Assembly: GCA_964036045.1 (NCBI GenBank)
Contig: OZ038378.1
Location: 59,495,408 to 59,559,407, forward strand
Length of the DNA stretch: 64,000 bases
Source: Eutreptiella sp. 'Long Island Sound 2002'
Lineage: Eukaryota > Euglenozoa > Euglenophyceae > Eutreptiales > Eutreptiaceae
Reading direction: 5' to 3'
Below the pieces are notes generated by a model that saw only the letters and a program-made list of their open reading frames with translations, was not told where the DNA came from and did not search any database. A program made the translations under genes and the position numbers. This document shows positions 12,358-22,647 of the stretch, one piece after another. The first letter of the stretch is position 1, and each line of letters opens with the position of its first letter.

Positions 12358-14530
12358 TTACGCCTCAGCCTCCCCATTTTCAGCCGCAGCATCCGTCATC
12401 TCCGTGTCGGGTTCTGCGGCTGGAGCCTCCTCAGCAGCAGCCTCTTCCTCGGTGGTAGGGGCAGCCTCTTCCTCAGCAGCACCCTCTTCTGCTGGCCCGT
12501 CCTCTTTGGTTTCCTCTCTCAGCAGGGGGCTCAGGTTTAGGTTCAGGGGGCAAATCAATATGCTTTTCTTCAACCACTGTGTAACTGGCCAACCGACGGT
12601 AAAACAGTGGTGTGTTGCTTCGGTCAGCTTGCACACCTGTGAAAGCAAACGATGCATCAACACAAAACGACAAATGATGCATGGGCAAAGCAATTCACCA
12701 GAACAAAAACAGTAACAGACGCAAAATCGCACTTGCAGGGAGAGATTATCAAGCAACTGGTGCTCATGGGAAACAATCAATGGGACCCGTGAACCTACTT
12801 GAGGAAAACTTGGGCATCCATTAATTGACAGGGAATTGTGTACTTCGAGGTCAGGCAACTCCATGCCCAACTGCGAGAGAAGGTTGAAAACGCACGGAAA
12901 ACTTCAGGGTGATAGGTGTTGAATTTCAGCAGTTGAGGTTCTACCTTTTAGGTGCCTGCAGGTCCAGGAAATCCTCGGACGAGAACGCACAAACACATTG
13001 GCAACTGACCGGTTTCAACCAGCGGCGACACAAAAAGGGTGTGGAGGAACACCTGCACTGCGCAGCAAACTGTCCACCTCGCGTTGCGTCAACTCCCCAA
13101 AAGCATGCAGAACACTCTTAATAACATCACGTCGAATCTGCCCAGAGGCCCCCATGGGTTTGTCAAAATATTACAATGGCGCTGCCAGCCTCGCGTTCAC
13201 GTGCGTTGTGGTCTGCTTCACAATACGATATCCGCGTGCCCGGTCCTCCTCATCCTGAACCTTTCGCTTTGCCTCCTCCTCCTCTCGCTTGGCCTTCAAA
13301 TCCTCCTCCCATTTCTTGCGGTCCTCCTCCTGCTTCGCTTTCATTTCCTCCATTTCTTTGGCTTTCGCTTCAGTTTCGGCCTTCGCACGCTCTTATGAAA
13401 AGCAGGGAAGTGACCGTCCTTCACAAACACTGTGCGTGGATGCACCGTCGAATCCTGAAGGCTGGCTGATGCGTGTACATGGCGTTATAATCCGAAAACA
13501 CTTTCGGTAAATCGATCTCTGGGATCACCCCAGTGCCACGTCCGACAGTCAACCACCCTTCTCTCATGTGCTGCAGCACTGGACCTGCACGATGTCCCTC
13601 ATCAGAAGCAATTTCTCGTTGGGTTAGTTTTGGGAGTTCCAAATGGTACAAGCACAAAGAGCTACCAAAAAAAATCAACATTGGCAAATATTTTGGGAAT
13701 ATGAACTGCACTCTGGCTGGGGTGGTGAAGGCCAGCATGCAAGACATCTATTTGCCAAAAATGAGCTGTCCGTTTTTGTCAAATCTCTTTCTTCTGGTGA
13801 ATTGCTCAGAAACAGCTGATCGCCATGAAATCCTTTAACACCAGAACATCTCACTCAAATTGACATGGTGTTTGGCATGTCCTCATCTTCAACCCTGCTG
13901 CTAAATTCGAAAGTCCTGCTGCCCAACCCTGCTGCTAAATTCGAAAGTCCAAAGCTCAAGCTGCAAACAACACAACTCGAAACAACACCTGATCATCTGT
14001 CATGCACAGTAGTCTTCGAGTTTTTTAATACGTCCGACGTTTTTTTCAGCGCGGCCAATAGTTCGTCGTTGGTTGCCTCGTACTCCTCTCGCTGTTTCAG
14101 CAACTGGGCTTGTGTTTCCTGGTGCTCCTCTTCACGTTTGCGTTTCAGCGCAGCAGCCTACCAGAACGAGAACTGCGTTATGCTCATGATCGCTTTCGAC
14201 GTCAAAACGACCGCAAGTCGCCGGCTCAAGTTGCGAACAATACAACTCGAAACAACACCTGATCATCTGTCATGCACAGTAGTCTTCGAGTTTTTCAACA
14301 CGTCCGACGCTGCTTTCAGCGCGGCCAATAGTTCGTCGTTGGTTTTGAGGCACCTCTGTTCTCTTCTTCATCTCCTCTTCATCCATGTCCTTTTCTTCCT
14401 CCTCCAACTGCTTCTTTTCCTCTTCCTTGGCCTTTTGCTCCTCTTCAACCTTTTTGGCATTCAAGAAGCTCAACATTTCGATTACAATCACTGTTACAAA
14501 GGAGGTAGAAAGAATGGTTTTCAACATGTG
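12358..14530 (-). other. Exon-like blocks of a possible multi-exon host gene
   Basis: Several minus-strand segments read like protein but are in different frames and separated by stops, as spliced exons would be. In order: a coiled-coil block with EEEQKAKEEEKKQLEEEEKD (14345-14470); LKRKREEEHQETQAQLLKQR (about 14000-14155); IPEIDLPKVFSDYNAMYTHQ (about 13430-13500); KWEEDLKAKREEEEAKRKVQ (13220-13400); GASGQIRRDVIKSVLHAFGE (about 13030-13155); and FYRRLASYTVVEEKHIDLPP followed after a one-base shift by a long acidic tail ending at 12358. Possible splice signals exist (CTCTCGCAG near 12870, TTTCACAG near 12645). I do not recognise the protein. It could be a decayed gene, since the acidic tail is out of frame with the block before it. 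Confidence 0.35.
13954..14344. repeat. 121-bp direct duplication, 270-bp spacing
   Basis: Positions 13954-14074 and 14224-14344 are near-identical direct copies (the AACTCGAAACAACACCTGAT region through GTTCGTCGTTGGTT). The copied segment includes the minus-strand coding block for NDELLAALK and its downstream side, so it looks like a partial exon-intron duplication in the putative gene. A second small direct repeat (CTGCTGCTAAATTCGAAAGT) is at about 13900-13950. Confidence 0.8.
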
Positions 14531-14820
14531 TTACATGTTTGTTTTTCCTTAATTGTTCATTCTAACCAAATGAAAATCTAAATCAAAAAATCTTCACCGA
14601 GTGTTGCCCGCCATAGCATGCATCATCAGTCACTGTCATCATTTGACTGCATTACTACCTATCAAGTGCATTTGAACGCTTGACCGGGCGGTTTGCGGAC
14701 CGGCCGGATCCGTTACCGCCTGCAGCAATACCCTAAATGCTACGCACAGTATCAGTATTCGAAAAGCAAAAGTACATTTGCGAATCTAAAATTCCCAGAC
14801 ATCGCATTTGCAAATCCAAA

Positions 14821-14880
14821 ACTCATTTGCGACGACGACGAACGAACGAACGAACGTCCATACCACAATTAAATATAATA
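14821..14880. repeat. Isolated copy of the left-end satellite edge
   Basis: The (GACGAACG)n tract followed by CGTCCATACCACAATTAAAT matches the edge of each unit in the array at 1-2494, here without the hairpin and directly abutting an (AG)n microsatellite. It is a dispersed copy of the same family about 12 kb from the array. Confidence 0.7.
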
Positions 14881-15441
14881 AGAGAGAGAGAGAGAGGGAG
14901 TCCTGCATAGCCATTCCCCCGTGTGTCACAGTCGCGTCCATTTCTCAAGATTTTTTTGGGATCTGCAGGATATTTCCGGATAGATCTACGGATTGAGACC
15001 CAGGCTCTTGGTTGATGTAAAAAAATTCAGATCTGGTGGTAAAAATCGCCAGATATATTGCTAGCAACAGAGCGCCCTCGGGGGATCCAGGTCACAGTGA
15101 CGGCTCGTTTGAGCGCTACATAGCACCAAATCTTGTGAATGGTGGTTGTACGGGTAGCTCCACACCCAGGCTACCTAGGGGGGACGGATCCTGTGGGCTT
15201 TTTTGTGGTTGGGCTCTTAGTCTGCCTTCGGCACTGCAGGTACCTCGTGCTTTTGACTACGGTTTTCTTGTTTTTCATAACGGTGTCCATGGAAAACAGC
15301 TACCGTGGTCTTGACGAAGGACAATTTTCTTTGTCCTTCAAGTGGACAGATTCCACGAGTCTCCGGTTGGCTCAAAAAGATCCTTTTGCGGCTGCTCTAC
15401 TCGATAAAACGGTGACTAGTGTGGGTTTGAGTAGGTAGCAG
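14881..15441 (+). other. Left flank of PLE1, possible interrupted ORF
   Basis: An (AG)n run at 14880-14898 is followed by unremarkable sequence. A short frame from ATG 15289 (MENSYRGLDEGQFSLSFKWT onwards) runs to a TAG at 15436-15438, just before the left pseudo-LTR. Read across the insertion point the frame stays open on the other side (QSEGLLFSASEVEESDNEEE). PLE1 may therefore have landed in an older coding sequence. No family recognised. Confidence 0.35.
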
Positions 15442-15669
15442 TCTGACATGGGATGGGCTGGCGTTCTTTGCATTAGAGTAACGGAAGTGCACATACACGT
15501 GTACAGCGGGAAAGATGAAACCCCATGCACGCACAGTTCGGGTGCGGTGCATCATACACTTGCATGCGGATTGTATGGCGACGTGCTGCACTATTCGCTA
15601 CATCTCGTATTGCAGGGTAATGCGCATGTGACCAGTCTTTGCTTGTTCCGTTTGCTGTGTTGTTGAAGT
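15442..15669 (+). repeat. PLE1 left pseudo-LTR
   Basis: The 228-bp segment beginning TCTGACATGGGATGGGCTGG and ending TTGTTGAAGT is repeated directly at 22420-22647. I count two differences (C/T at the CATCTCGTAT position and in GTGACCAGT). Such direct terminal copies arise in Penelope-like elements from tandem or circular intermediates rather than true LTR priming. Confidence 0.9.
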
Positions 15670-15781
15670 CACCACAACTGATCGAGAGCCGTTCGTCAAC
15701 ACGCCGAGTACACGTTCAGTTAATCTCTTCACCGACAAGACCGACAAAACCGACCAGCAGAACAGCATCGACGTACACATC

Positions 15782-16927
15782 ATGCCCGACAACAAGTGCT
15801 TTACATGTGGAGGCATTGGACACTATGCACGCGAGTGTCCCAACAAAGGAACGGAATCGCAGCGGCGGAGCAATCAAGACGACGGGAATACCCCATGCGG
15901 CAAATGGGATGACGGTACGGACCAATACTTTTGCATTCACCACAACAAGTTGGTCGGACATGCGTCGAAAGATTGCCGCTTAGCCCGAGGCAAGACGGAT
16001 AACAAATACCAGCCATACCCGAATAGAGAGGCCTCCCGCACGCCAAGCGCCACGTTCGTACGAGAAACCATGGCTGCGGCCATGCCGCAGTTCGCAAAGC
16101 AGCTGCTGATCGCGAACATTGACAAGGGAGTCGTACTCACGTTCGAGCGCACCACGACGGCCACGGATGTGGAAGCATTGCGCAAGGCAATGCCCGGGCT
16201 GGGGCTCATGTATCACCACGCGACGACTATCATCGTGGAGACGCGCACGGAGGAGGAGCGCACGACCATCGAGAAGCGCCTCCAAGGGGCACAAGACCAT
16301 GGGAAGACGATTACAATTACACGACACGACAAGGAACAGCCGGCGGAACAAAAGGGCCCCATCCAATTTGGCGACCCGCCCCCTTTGCAATTTGGCCCAG
16401 CGGCGACCACGCCTTCACCAACGACAGCATCAGGCGGGCAACCCACGCCGACACCGCCCGGGGATGGGCCCACACCGATGGACACGGGAAGCTCGGCGCC
16501 AAGTGAAGGCAGCACACAACCGGCTGCAACACCCATGGCACCGCACACGCCAGGCCTGGACGCACGCATGACCACCATGGAAAACAGGATGGGCGACATC
16601 GAGGTGCGCGTCAACGGCATGGACGGAAAACTGGACCAGCTCATCGCCAACAGTGGAGGCAAGCGCAAGGCCATTGTGCGACCACGTGCGAACGGATCGG
16701 ACATGCCCGACAGTTACACGGCTGGCGCCACGTGCTGGGTGGTCATGAAGGCACACGACACTGCACACTGGGCCGCCCACAAAATCACCATCATCACATG
16801 CGACAAAAACGGGTTCAAGGGTATGCCATGGTCAGCCGAGAATCTTCCCATCACCGATATCGACGTGATCGGCACGCCTAGCCATGTGATGAAGGAAGAG
16901 GACGCCAAAAATCTGGCTTTAAACTGA
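15782..16927 (+). CDS. PLE1 ORF1, zinc-knuckle Gag-like protein (381 aa)
   Basis: Likely a nucleic-acid-binding, Gag-like protein. The N-terminus has a CCHC knuckle (C6, C9, H14, C19 in CFTCGGIGHYAREC). A second cysteine/histidine cluster, CIHHNKLVGHASKDC, follows at about 52-66. The middle (about 200-275) is Pro/Thr/Gly-rich and probably disordered. A short coiled coil at about 280-310 (RMTTMENRMGDIEVRVNGMD) could drive multimerisation, followed by a basic patch (GGKRKA). The ATG chosen is the first in frame, 110 bases after the pseudo-LTR. ORF2 begins 24 bases after its stop. A coil of the same pattern occurs in the PLE3 ORF at 58706-59782. Confidence 0.8.
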   Translation: MPDNKCFTCGGIGHYARECPNKGTESQRRSNQDDGNTPCGKWDDGTDQYFCIHHNKLVGHASKDCRLARGKTDNKYQPYPNREASRTPSATFVRETMAAAMPQFAKQLLIANIDKGVVLTFERTTTATDVEALRKAMPGLGLMYHHATTIIVETRTEEERTTIEKRLQGAQDHGKTITITRHDKEQPAEQKGPIQFGDPPPLQFGPAATTPSPTTASGGQPTPTPPGDGPTPMDTGSSAPSEGSTQPAATPMAPHTPGLDARMTTMENRMGDIEVRVNGMDGKLDQLIANSGGKRKAIVRPRANGSDMPDSYTAGATCWVVMKAHDTAHWAAHKITIITCDKNGFKGMPWSAENLPITDIDVIGTPSHVMKEEDAKNLALN

Positions 16928-16950
16928 GGCCGGATTGCCTCACACAGTGG

Positions 16951-19326
16951 GTGTGCCCCTGCGCGACGTGTATGATACACAGTACTGTGACTGTCACTGC
17001 ACAGATCGACAAATTCATGCAGCAGTGGCACATACCGAACTGTTTCTGGACATGCGGCTATTGGGAGACGATGCACGACCTTGCGGACACCAATGATGAC
17101 ATGTTCGCAGCGGAGACGAGTGACTTACTGGGGCAACTGCAGGCGACCCAGCACGACATGCTCCGCGATCTCACCTACATTGCAGTACTCCGAGCGGGCA
17201 TACAAGGACGTATCCAACACATACAACAACAGCAGCGCGAAATGCAGCGGCGCAAGCAAGAGTCGATGTCCCCACTGACATTCGACCTGCACAGCGACTA
17301 CCCGGAGAACCGGTCAGTGCGAGCGCTGGGACACGCTGCCCACAAATACCGTATCGTGAGCACATTGTGGACTGCATGGGCGAAGGCACAGGGTATCAGC
17401 ATATGGGCGATGGTGAAAGGATCGGAGGTCCGCACATTCCTCACGTGGATGGTGCGATGGTTGACGGAGCATGCACAGGGATACATGGGGCGCTTGCCGC
17501 TCGACCCAAGGCCGACGACACTCACTATTCCGCCACGTCAGCCCACATCCGGGCACAGTGCCGCCGCCAACACGAAGAGGCTCAAAGCATCGCGCCACGA
17601 GCAGAACAGGGGGAGAAGCACAGGCTTGCACACGGGCATGAAGCCGGCGAAACGAACCGCTCTCGTCGCTGCATGCCAGCGGACATTGGGGGCGACGATA
17701 GCGCTGCAGACATCAACGATCCTGGACACCAACGGCATCGCAGTGCAGTCCTGGCGCTCTGCCGAACGAGATGCCGGGGCCTGGCCCACAATGTGCATGG
17801 CAGCCACAGGGCGCTCCGATACCAGTGCGATATGGATCCCTCCCTCCTGGGACTGGGATGCAGAGTGTGCGCTCACAGTGCAGGACATTACACACACCAT
17901 GCAGACACACCCGCGTTCCAGAGTGACCATCGTCTGCCCTGCAGCATGGTTCACCTCACAAACACACATGCAGGCATTACACGCAAACACACCAACGCTA
18001 TTGGCAAGGGGACATGTACACGGGGGGAAACTGGATATGAGCATATGGATAGTACAGAATACCCCCCTGCACATGTGGGAGCCGGACTGGGGGGTCGTCA
18101 TCAACTTACTAGGGTCCGAGGTGCACAAATGGGGACTGTCGCTGTGCCACGAAAATTTTCTGATTGCGCCTGCTAGCGGACCCCGCTACGAGCAGCGATA
18201 TTGGGAACAGTGGCACAGAGAGGTACATATCCGCAGAAATATATATAACAGCAGGGGAGGCTGGGATAGCATCCTGGACTCCATTGGCCGGATGAACGAG
18301 ATCATCACACTGTGCCCGGCGAAGTGGGTGCGCGAACTGGCACGTATGACGACATACACCAGTGCAGCGGACCTGCGGCGCCCGGGCACATGGATATACT
18401 GCGCATACCACCCCATGTACGGCCTCCGATATTGGGGGCAGACGGGGGCCCAGGATACCATTAGGGCGGTGGGGGAACGTTTTTACGAAGAAATCACTGA
18501 TGCGAAGCGGTGGCATACCACATACGGGAAAAAGGGCGTCAGGGGCCCCCCATACATACATACACTGCACCACACGGGTATCGAGCACTGGCAGGTTATA
18601 CCAATACGCCAGGTTCGCCCATCACAGGCAGATGCTGTGGAGCAATACCACATAACACACAAGGGCCGAAACTTAAACTCCCGAGGTTCTACAGCCCACA
18701 AATACATGCAATGCCTGATACGTTCCAGACTGTACAGGCACCTGACAGATACAGCACTGCACGACCACGCCATGTGGACCCGCATGATACAGGCGAAACG
18801 CATAACACACGACCCCATGGACTGTTTGACCATCATCACTGCCGCCAAGAAAGTGATGGCGGTGGACCAATACCATATGCTCCGCAGGAGACTGCTGGAG
18901 TACGTCCACGACCGAACAGGCCTGATGTTGCCCACGTCCCTGCCCATACGAATACCATACGCAACTACACACATGCGCCGCACAATCCAACAGGCATGGC
19001 ACCAGTTCTTACACACAGTGCTGTACCCCAAACCCATACGCAAATATCTGGCGCACATCCTCACCGTGGTAAGCACGAAGCCTGCAAAGGCCCAGGACGT
19101 GTGGTGCGAGGACAGGATAGATAGTTCTGTGGCTACCATAAAACGGCAGCTACGGCAACCTGCGGCACACTGCGGGTGCCCACAGGAAGCTGGCGCCACA
19201 CACATGCGCACACATGTCACTGCATACGGCAGACGACCGGGTGCACCACTTCGGCGACGAGTGGTCGCCACTGTTGTGCATGCGATTGCAGCAATCTGTT
19301 TCACCCACAGTGCACACGCTGCATGA
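16951..19326 (+). CDS. PLE1 ORF2, GIY-YIG endonuclease protein (791 aa)
   Basis: Probably supplies the target-nicking nuclease. The GIY-YIG fold starts at about residue 481 with WIYCAYHPMYGLRYWGQT, continues with the catalytic-type Arg in AVGERFYEE (R510) and ends with the catalytic-type Glu in ADAVEQYHI (E564) and the Asn of NLNSRG. The 480 residues before it hold a Gln-rich helical segment and a region I do not recognise. The last 113 bases overlap the RT frame in a different phase, so the RT could be made by frameshifting, reinitiation or splicing. The ATG at 16951 is the first of the open frame. Confidence 0.75.
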   Translation: MCPCATCMIHSTVTVTAQIDKFMQQWHIPNCFWTCGYWETMHDLADTNDDMFAAETSDLLGQLQATQHDMLRDLTYIAVLRAGIQGRIQHIQQQQREMQRRKQESMSPLTFDLHSDYPENRSVRALGHAAHKYRIVSTLWTAWAKAQGISIWAMVKGSEVRTFLTWMVRWLTEHAQGYMGRLPLDPRPTTLTIPPRQPTSGHSAAANTKRLKASRHEQNRGRSTGLHTGMKPAKRTALVAACQRTLGATIALQTSTILDTNGIAVQSWRSAERDAGAWPTMCMAATGRSDTSAIWIPPSWDWDAECALTVQDITHTMQTHPRSRVTIVCPAAWFTSQTHMQALHANTPTLLARGHVHGGKLDMSIWIVQNTPLHMWEPDWGVVINLLGSEVHKWGLSLCHENFLIAPASGPRYEQRYWEQWHREVHIRRNIYNSRGGWDSILDSIGRMNEIITLCPAKWVRELARMTTYTSAADLRRPGTWIYCAYHPMYGLRYWGQTGAQDTIRAVGERFYEEITDAKRWHTTYGKKGVRGPPYIHTLHHTGIEHWQVIPIRQVRPSQADAVEQYHITHKGRNLNSRGSTAHKYMQCLIRSRLYRHLTDTALHDHAMWTRMIQAKRITHDPMDCLTIITAAKKVMAVDQYHMLRRRLLEYVHDRTGLMLPTSLPIRIPYATTHMRRTIQQAWHQFLHTVLYPKPIRKYLAHILTVVSTKPAKAQDVWCEDRIDSSVATIKRQLRQPAAHCGCPQEAGATHMRTHVTAYGRRPGAPLRRRVVATVVHAIAAICFTHSAHAA

Positions 19327-22162
19327 GCATGCTGCGGCGGAACTCAAACGCATACGAGACCAGGTACCACACTTACGGCCCTTCAACTTCCGCATCTTTA
19401 GTACTGTCGTCCATAGGACCGTCGGGAAGGGTATACCCCAGACGCCAGACCGCGCGGCACCGCACCCAGCGAACGCCACCACGGCGCTGATGCGACGCTT
19501 CAAACGCACACACACACACTGGAAACCGGTGCGGTTGGACAAAAACCAGGCATGTTATACTATGCTGTGTGAGTATGTATACTTGATACTTGTGCACAGG
19601 GTGTTCGCTGACTCACCCAACTATAAGCACTACTACACGGCGACCAGTACATGGATAATGTCCGAGGTGCTGACCATCTACTACTACATGTGCTCCATAG
19701 CCATACCAACCCTACACGCGCGCACGAACCCACGTACGCTGCGCACCAACCTGACCCACAACGTCCCGGTACTGAAGGGTATCAAAATGCCCTACGCAAA
19801 GGTCCGGGCACTGTGGGACCCAGGTAAACTGCGGGGGGGAACAGGAGATGACAAACTGTGGGAACAACTGCGTGATGACATTTTTCAGCAAGCCATACAG
19901 GTGTACCATGAAGCGGCACTGAAAAATCCTGACATACACATGCCAGGGACACAGCACGTGTACGGGGCACGAAGGGGCAAGCGGTGGAAGGTGCCAGGGG
20001 TGAGGGTCAGCATGAAAAACAAGTCCATGCCCCTGATGATTGACGATGCAAAAACTCGTGAAATCTTCACGCAAGCAGGACACATGTTTGAAGCTGCACT
20101 GAAAAAAGTGGGACGCATCCAACATGTACTGGTAAAAAAGTATATGCAGACCTTCATCACACTGGAGATCGTTGACCAGCAACATCTCCTGTGGGGGTTC
20201 CTGGAGCCCTGTAAGCGCATGTATGCATCCAGGGATATCGCCACAGTGGCGTTTGAGTTTGATGTGGAGCGAATGTATCCGAATATCCGACGCCAGCGAG
20301 TATTGCCTGCATACCGCAACCTCGACAGACGCATGAGACAAATGGAAAACATCACCCGGGGGGAGCAGCAAACACACATCTCCATTGCAAAAGGTCGGGC
20401 CCGCCAACTGGATGGGCTCGGCCACAAGGGTACGCGCCATTTTGATGTATATACCATGGAGGAGTTCATGGAACTCCTCGCTTTTCATCTGCACCTGAAT
20501 GACTTTTATGGGATGGGGGAGGAGTTGTGGCGACAAGCAACAGGAGTTGCCATTGGGGGTTTCTTGAGTGCGGCGAACGCCGACATCGTACTGATGGAAG
20601 CGGAAAGCCGAGTGGGATGGGGGGCAGAATTCCCCGACACGGTACAGTTGGCACCCTTTCGTGATAATGTCTTCGGGTTTTGCCCGGAGGCAGAGGCGCA
20701 CTATTGGATTCCGAAAATCAAAGGTTTTTTGGAAAACATCTATGGCCTACCGCTCACGTACGAGACACTCGGCCATAGCGCCACATTTTTGGAGTGCCAA
20801 GTTACTATTCAGGGCCACATCCGCTGGGGCCTGAAGAATAAAAAACTCTTGTCCCACCTGGGCAAAGCACCAGTGGTGCAGCGATACCCAGACCCCAGGG
20901 AGCCCAATGCAAGGGATGTGGTACACGGCCTGGCGGTTGGCTTGGGCCTCAAGTGCGTGCACATTGCATCAGATGACGACAAACGGCGGGAAAATTTTGT
21001 ACATACCATATGGGAGTTCACACAGGGTGGGTACCCAAGGACCTGGTGGGAACCACAGCTCAGGGGCGCATACAACATGCACCCATCATTACGACAGGTG
21101 AAGTGGCCCCTCCTGGGGGCACACATGATGTGGGAATGCCCTGTCCCACCTGGACTCGTGTACATACAACAGCGCGCGCTGCCACAGATAAACCTACACA
21201 CAGACATGCCACACATGGATACCTTCCTTTGCCACTCAGGTGAGTTAATGACGGTGCAGCAATATGTCAACATGCATCCACCACAGCCACCGCCTGTAAT
21301 TATGAAGAAGCGCACAGCGGCCGCGGATGAACGGCAGACAGCCAAAAAGCGCCGCGTGCATGCGCCCCCCCTGCCTGCACGTGTGACACGCAGCGCGGCT
21401 CGTGCACTGGGCATGGACGTCCGCGACGTCCATGAATTACAGCGCGCGCCAGGAGGGGCCTGCACACCACAACCCCACGCAGTGACAGCAATCCAGCCAC
21501 CACGCACAGAACGTGTAGGCGATGTTACCGTACAGTACCATCTATACCCAAAACGACGAGATGCACAGGCCAAAAAAGTGCGCACGGCAACATCAACAAC
21601 GAGGCCCTGTAACAGGGTGAGCCAGATCACAGAACCGGCCGTTACGCCACAGGTTCGCAGCCAGAAGGGAAGGGGGGGGGGGGGCAGGACACCCCGCAAG
21701 CGCGCCAGACCACCGTCACCGCGCGCACCACCGTCGACACGCGCGTGTATGTCCAAAAAACGCCGATGTACAGGTGTGCGGGTGCAGAACTGCTCTCCTC
21801 CCACAGCCCAGAACAGGCCTGCTAACCCAGCAGAACCCCAGAGGTCTCTGCCCAGTCTGGACCCTGCGTGCACACACACTGCCCAAAAACCCCCCGTGAG
21901 CGCTGACCATGCAGGGTCCAGCGATACACCACTGCCCGACGAACCTGCAGCAATGCCACACACACAGCAACAGTTGTCAGACGACGACTCAGATACGCAT
22001 AGCGAATCTGGGCCTACCACGCTGGTACCTCGGGGGCCGACTGTCAGCCCCCACCAGGTGACACAGGTATGGCAATGGTGGAACAAAGAAATTGCCCCGT
22101 GGCGCGGCATCATACTAGGTCGCTGGGAGGCCGCACGGTTTGACTCAATGCCCACACTCTAG
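19214..22162 (+). CDS. PLE1 ORF3, Penelope-type reverse transcriptase (982 aa)
   Basis: RNA-dependent DNA polymerase of the Penelope/telomerase-related group. Motif A is FEFDVERMYPNI (D350), motif B TGVAIGGFLSAANAD (about 445-459) and motif C FRDNVFG (D484, N485), so the usual YxDD is F-R-D-N. The same FRDN is in the RT fragment at 26331-27074, so it is a family trait rather than damage. Residues after about 690 form a basic, Pro-rich tail with NLS-like clusters (KKRTAAADERQTAKKRRV) and a G12 run at about 21672. The frame overlaps ORF2 by 113 bases; the true start may lie after 19326. Confidence 0.85.
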   Translation: MSLHTADDRVHHFGDEWSPLLCMRLQQSVSPTVHTLHEHAAAELKRIRDQVPHLRPFNFRIFSTVVHRTVGKGIPQTPDRAAPHPANATTALMRRFKRTHTHWKPVRLDKNQACYTMLCEYVYLILVHRVFADSPNYKHYYTATSTWIMSEVLTIYYYMCSIAIPTLHARTNPRTLRTNLTHNVPVLKGIKMPYAKVRALWDPGKLRGGTGDDKLWEQLRDDIFQQAIQVYHEAALKNPDIHMPGTQHVYGARRGKRWKVPGVRVSMKNKSMPLMIDDAKTREIFTQAGHMFEAALKKVGRIQHVLVKKYMQTFITLEIVDQQHLLWGFLEPCKRMYASRDIATVAFEFDVERMYPNIRRQRVLPAYRNLDRRMRQMENITRGEQQTHISIAKGRARQLDGLGHKGTRHFDVYTMEEFMELLAFHLHLNDFYGMGEELWRQATGVAIGGFLSAANADIVLMEAESRVGWGAEFPDTVQLAPFRDNVFGFCPEAEAHYWIPKIKGFLENIYGLPLTYETLGHSATFLECQVTIQGHIRWGLKNKKLLSHLGKAPVVQRYPDPREPNARDVVHGLAVGLGLKCVHIASDDDKRRENFVHTIWEFTQGGYPRTWWEPQLRGAYNMHPSLRQVKWPLLGAHMMWECPVPPGLVYIQQRALPQINLHTDMPHMDTFLCHSGELMTVQQYVNMHPPQPPPVIMKKRTAAADERQTAKKRRVHAPPLPARVTRSAARALGMDVRDVHELQRAPGGACTPQPHAVTAIQPPRTERVGDVTVQYHLYPKRRDAQAKKVRTATSTTRPCNRVSQITEPAVTPQVRSQKGRGGGGRTPRKRARPPSPRAPPSTRACMSKKRRCTGVRVQNCSPPTAQNRPANPAEPQRSLPSLDPACTHTAQKPPVSADHAGSSDTPLPDEPAAMPHTQQQLSDDDSDTHSESGPTTLVPRGPTVSPHQVTQVWQWWNKEIAPWRGIILGRWEAARFDSMPTL

Positions 22163-22419
22163 CAATGGTACACAGCGAAGTACCGATACGACCACCATTA
22201 CTACTACCAAACCCAGGCACCACCACCACAGGAAATGTGGGAGACAGGTATTTTGGAATTCTGCTCCCCCGAGGCCAGGGCGTGGATGGCGCAGCGAGAC
22301 ATGGAGCAGGCATACACCAGTTCATCCGACGACATGATGTAACATGTGTTTACATGCTGGACTGTGTTTGTCAACACAGTACCACCTATAGAACAGAGGG
22401 CCTCTTTCCCCCCTTTTTT

Positions 22420-22647
22420 TCTGACATGGGATGGGCTGGCGTTCTTTGCATTAGAGTAACGGAAGTGCACATACACGTGTACAGCGGGAAAGATGAAACC
22501 CCATGCACGCACAGTTCGGGTGCGGTGCATCATACACTTGCATGCGGATTGTATGGCGACGTGCTGCACTATTCGCTACATCTTGTATTGCAGGGTAATG
22601 CGCATGTGATCAGTCTTTGCTTGTTCCGTTTGCTGTGTTGTTGAAGT
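22420..22647 (+). repeat. PLE1 right pseudo-LTR
   Basis: Direct copy of 15442-15669, preceded by a pyrimidine tract (CCCCCCTTTTTTT). The right end of the element is taken where similarity to the left copy stops (GAAGT then TCAGAGGG). Confidence 0.9.

Larger units (their letters stand above)
15442..22647 (+). mobile_element. Penelope-like retroelement PLE1, N-terminal GIY-YIG type
   Basis: A 7.2-kb element bounded by two direct 228-bp copies (pseudo-LTRs) differing at about two positions, so the insertion is young. Between them, in order, are a zinc-knuckle ORF, an ORF with a GIY-YIG endonuclease and an ORF with a Penelope-type reverse transcriptase, all on the plus strand. Endonuclease upstream of RT matches the permuted PLE clade described from green algae and invertebrates (Chlamys/Naiad). 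Canonical Penelopes carry it downstream. All three frames are open, so this copy may be intact. I saw no hammerhead ribozyme core in the pseudo-LTR. Confidence 0.85.

Noticed and set aside
15442-15669. True LTR retrotransposon at 15.4-22.6 kb
   Set aside because: The repeats lack TG...CA ends, primer-binding site and polypurine tract, and the RT is Penelope-type with GIY-YIG, no integrase or protease.
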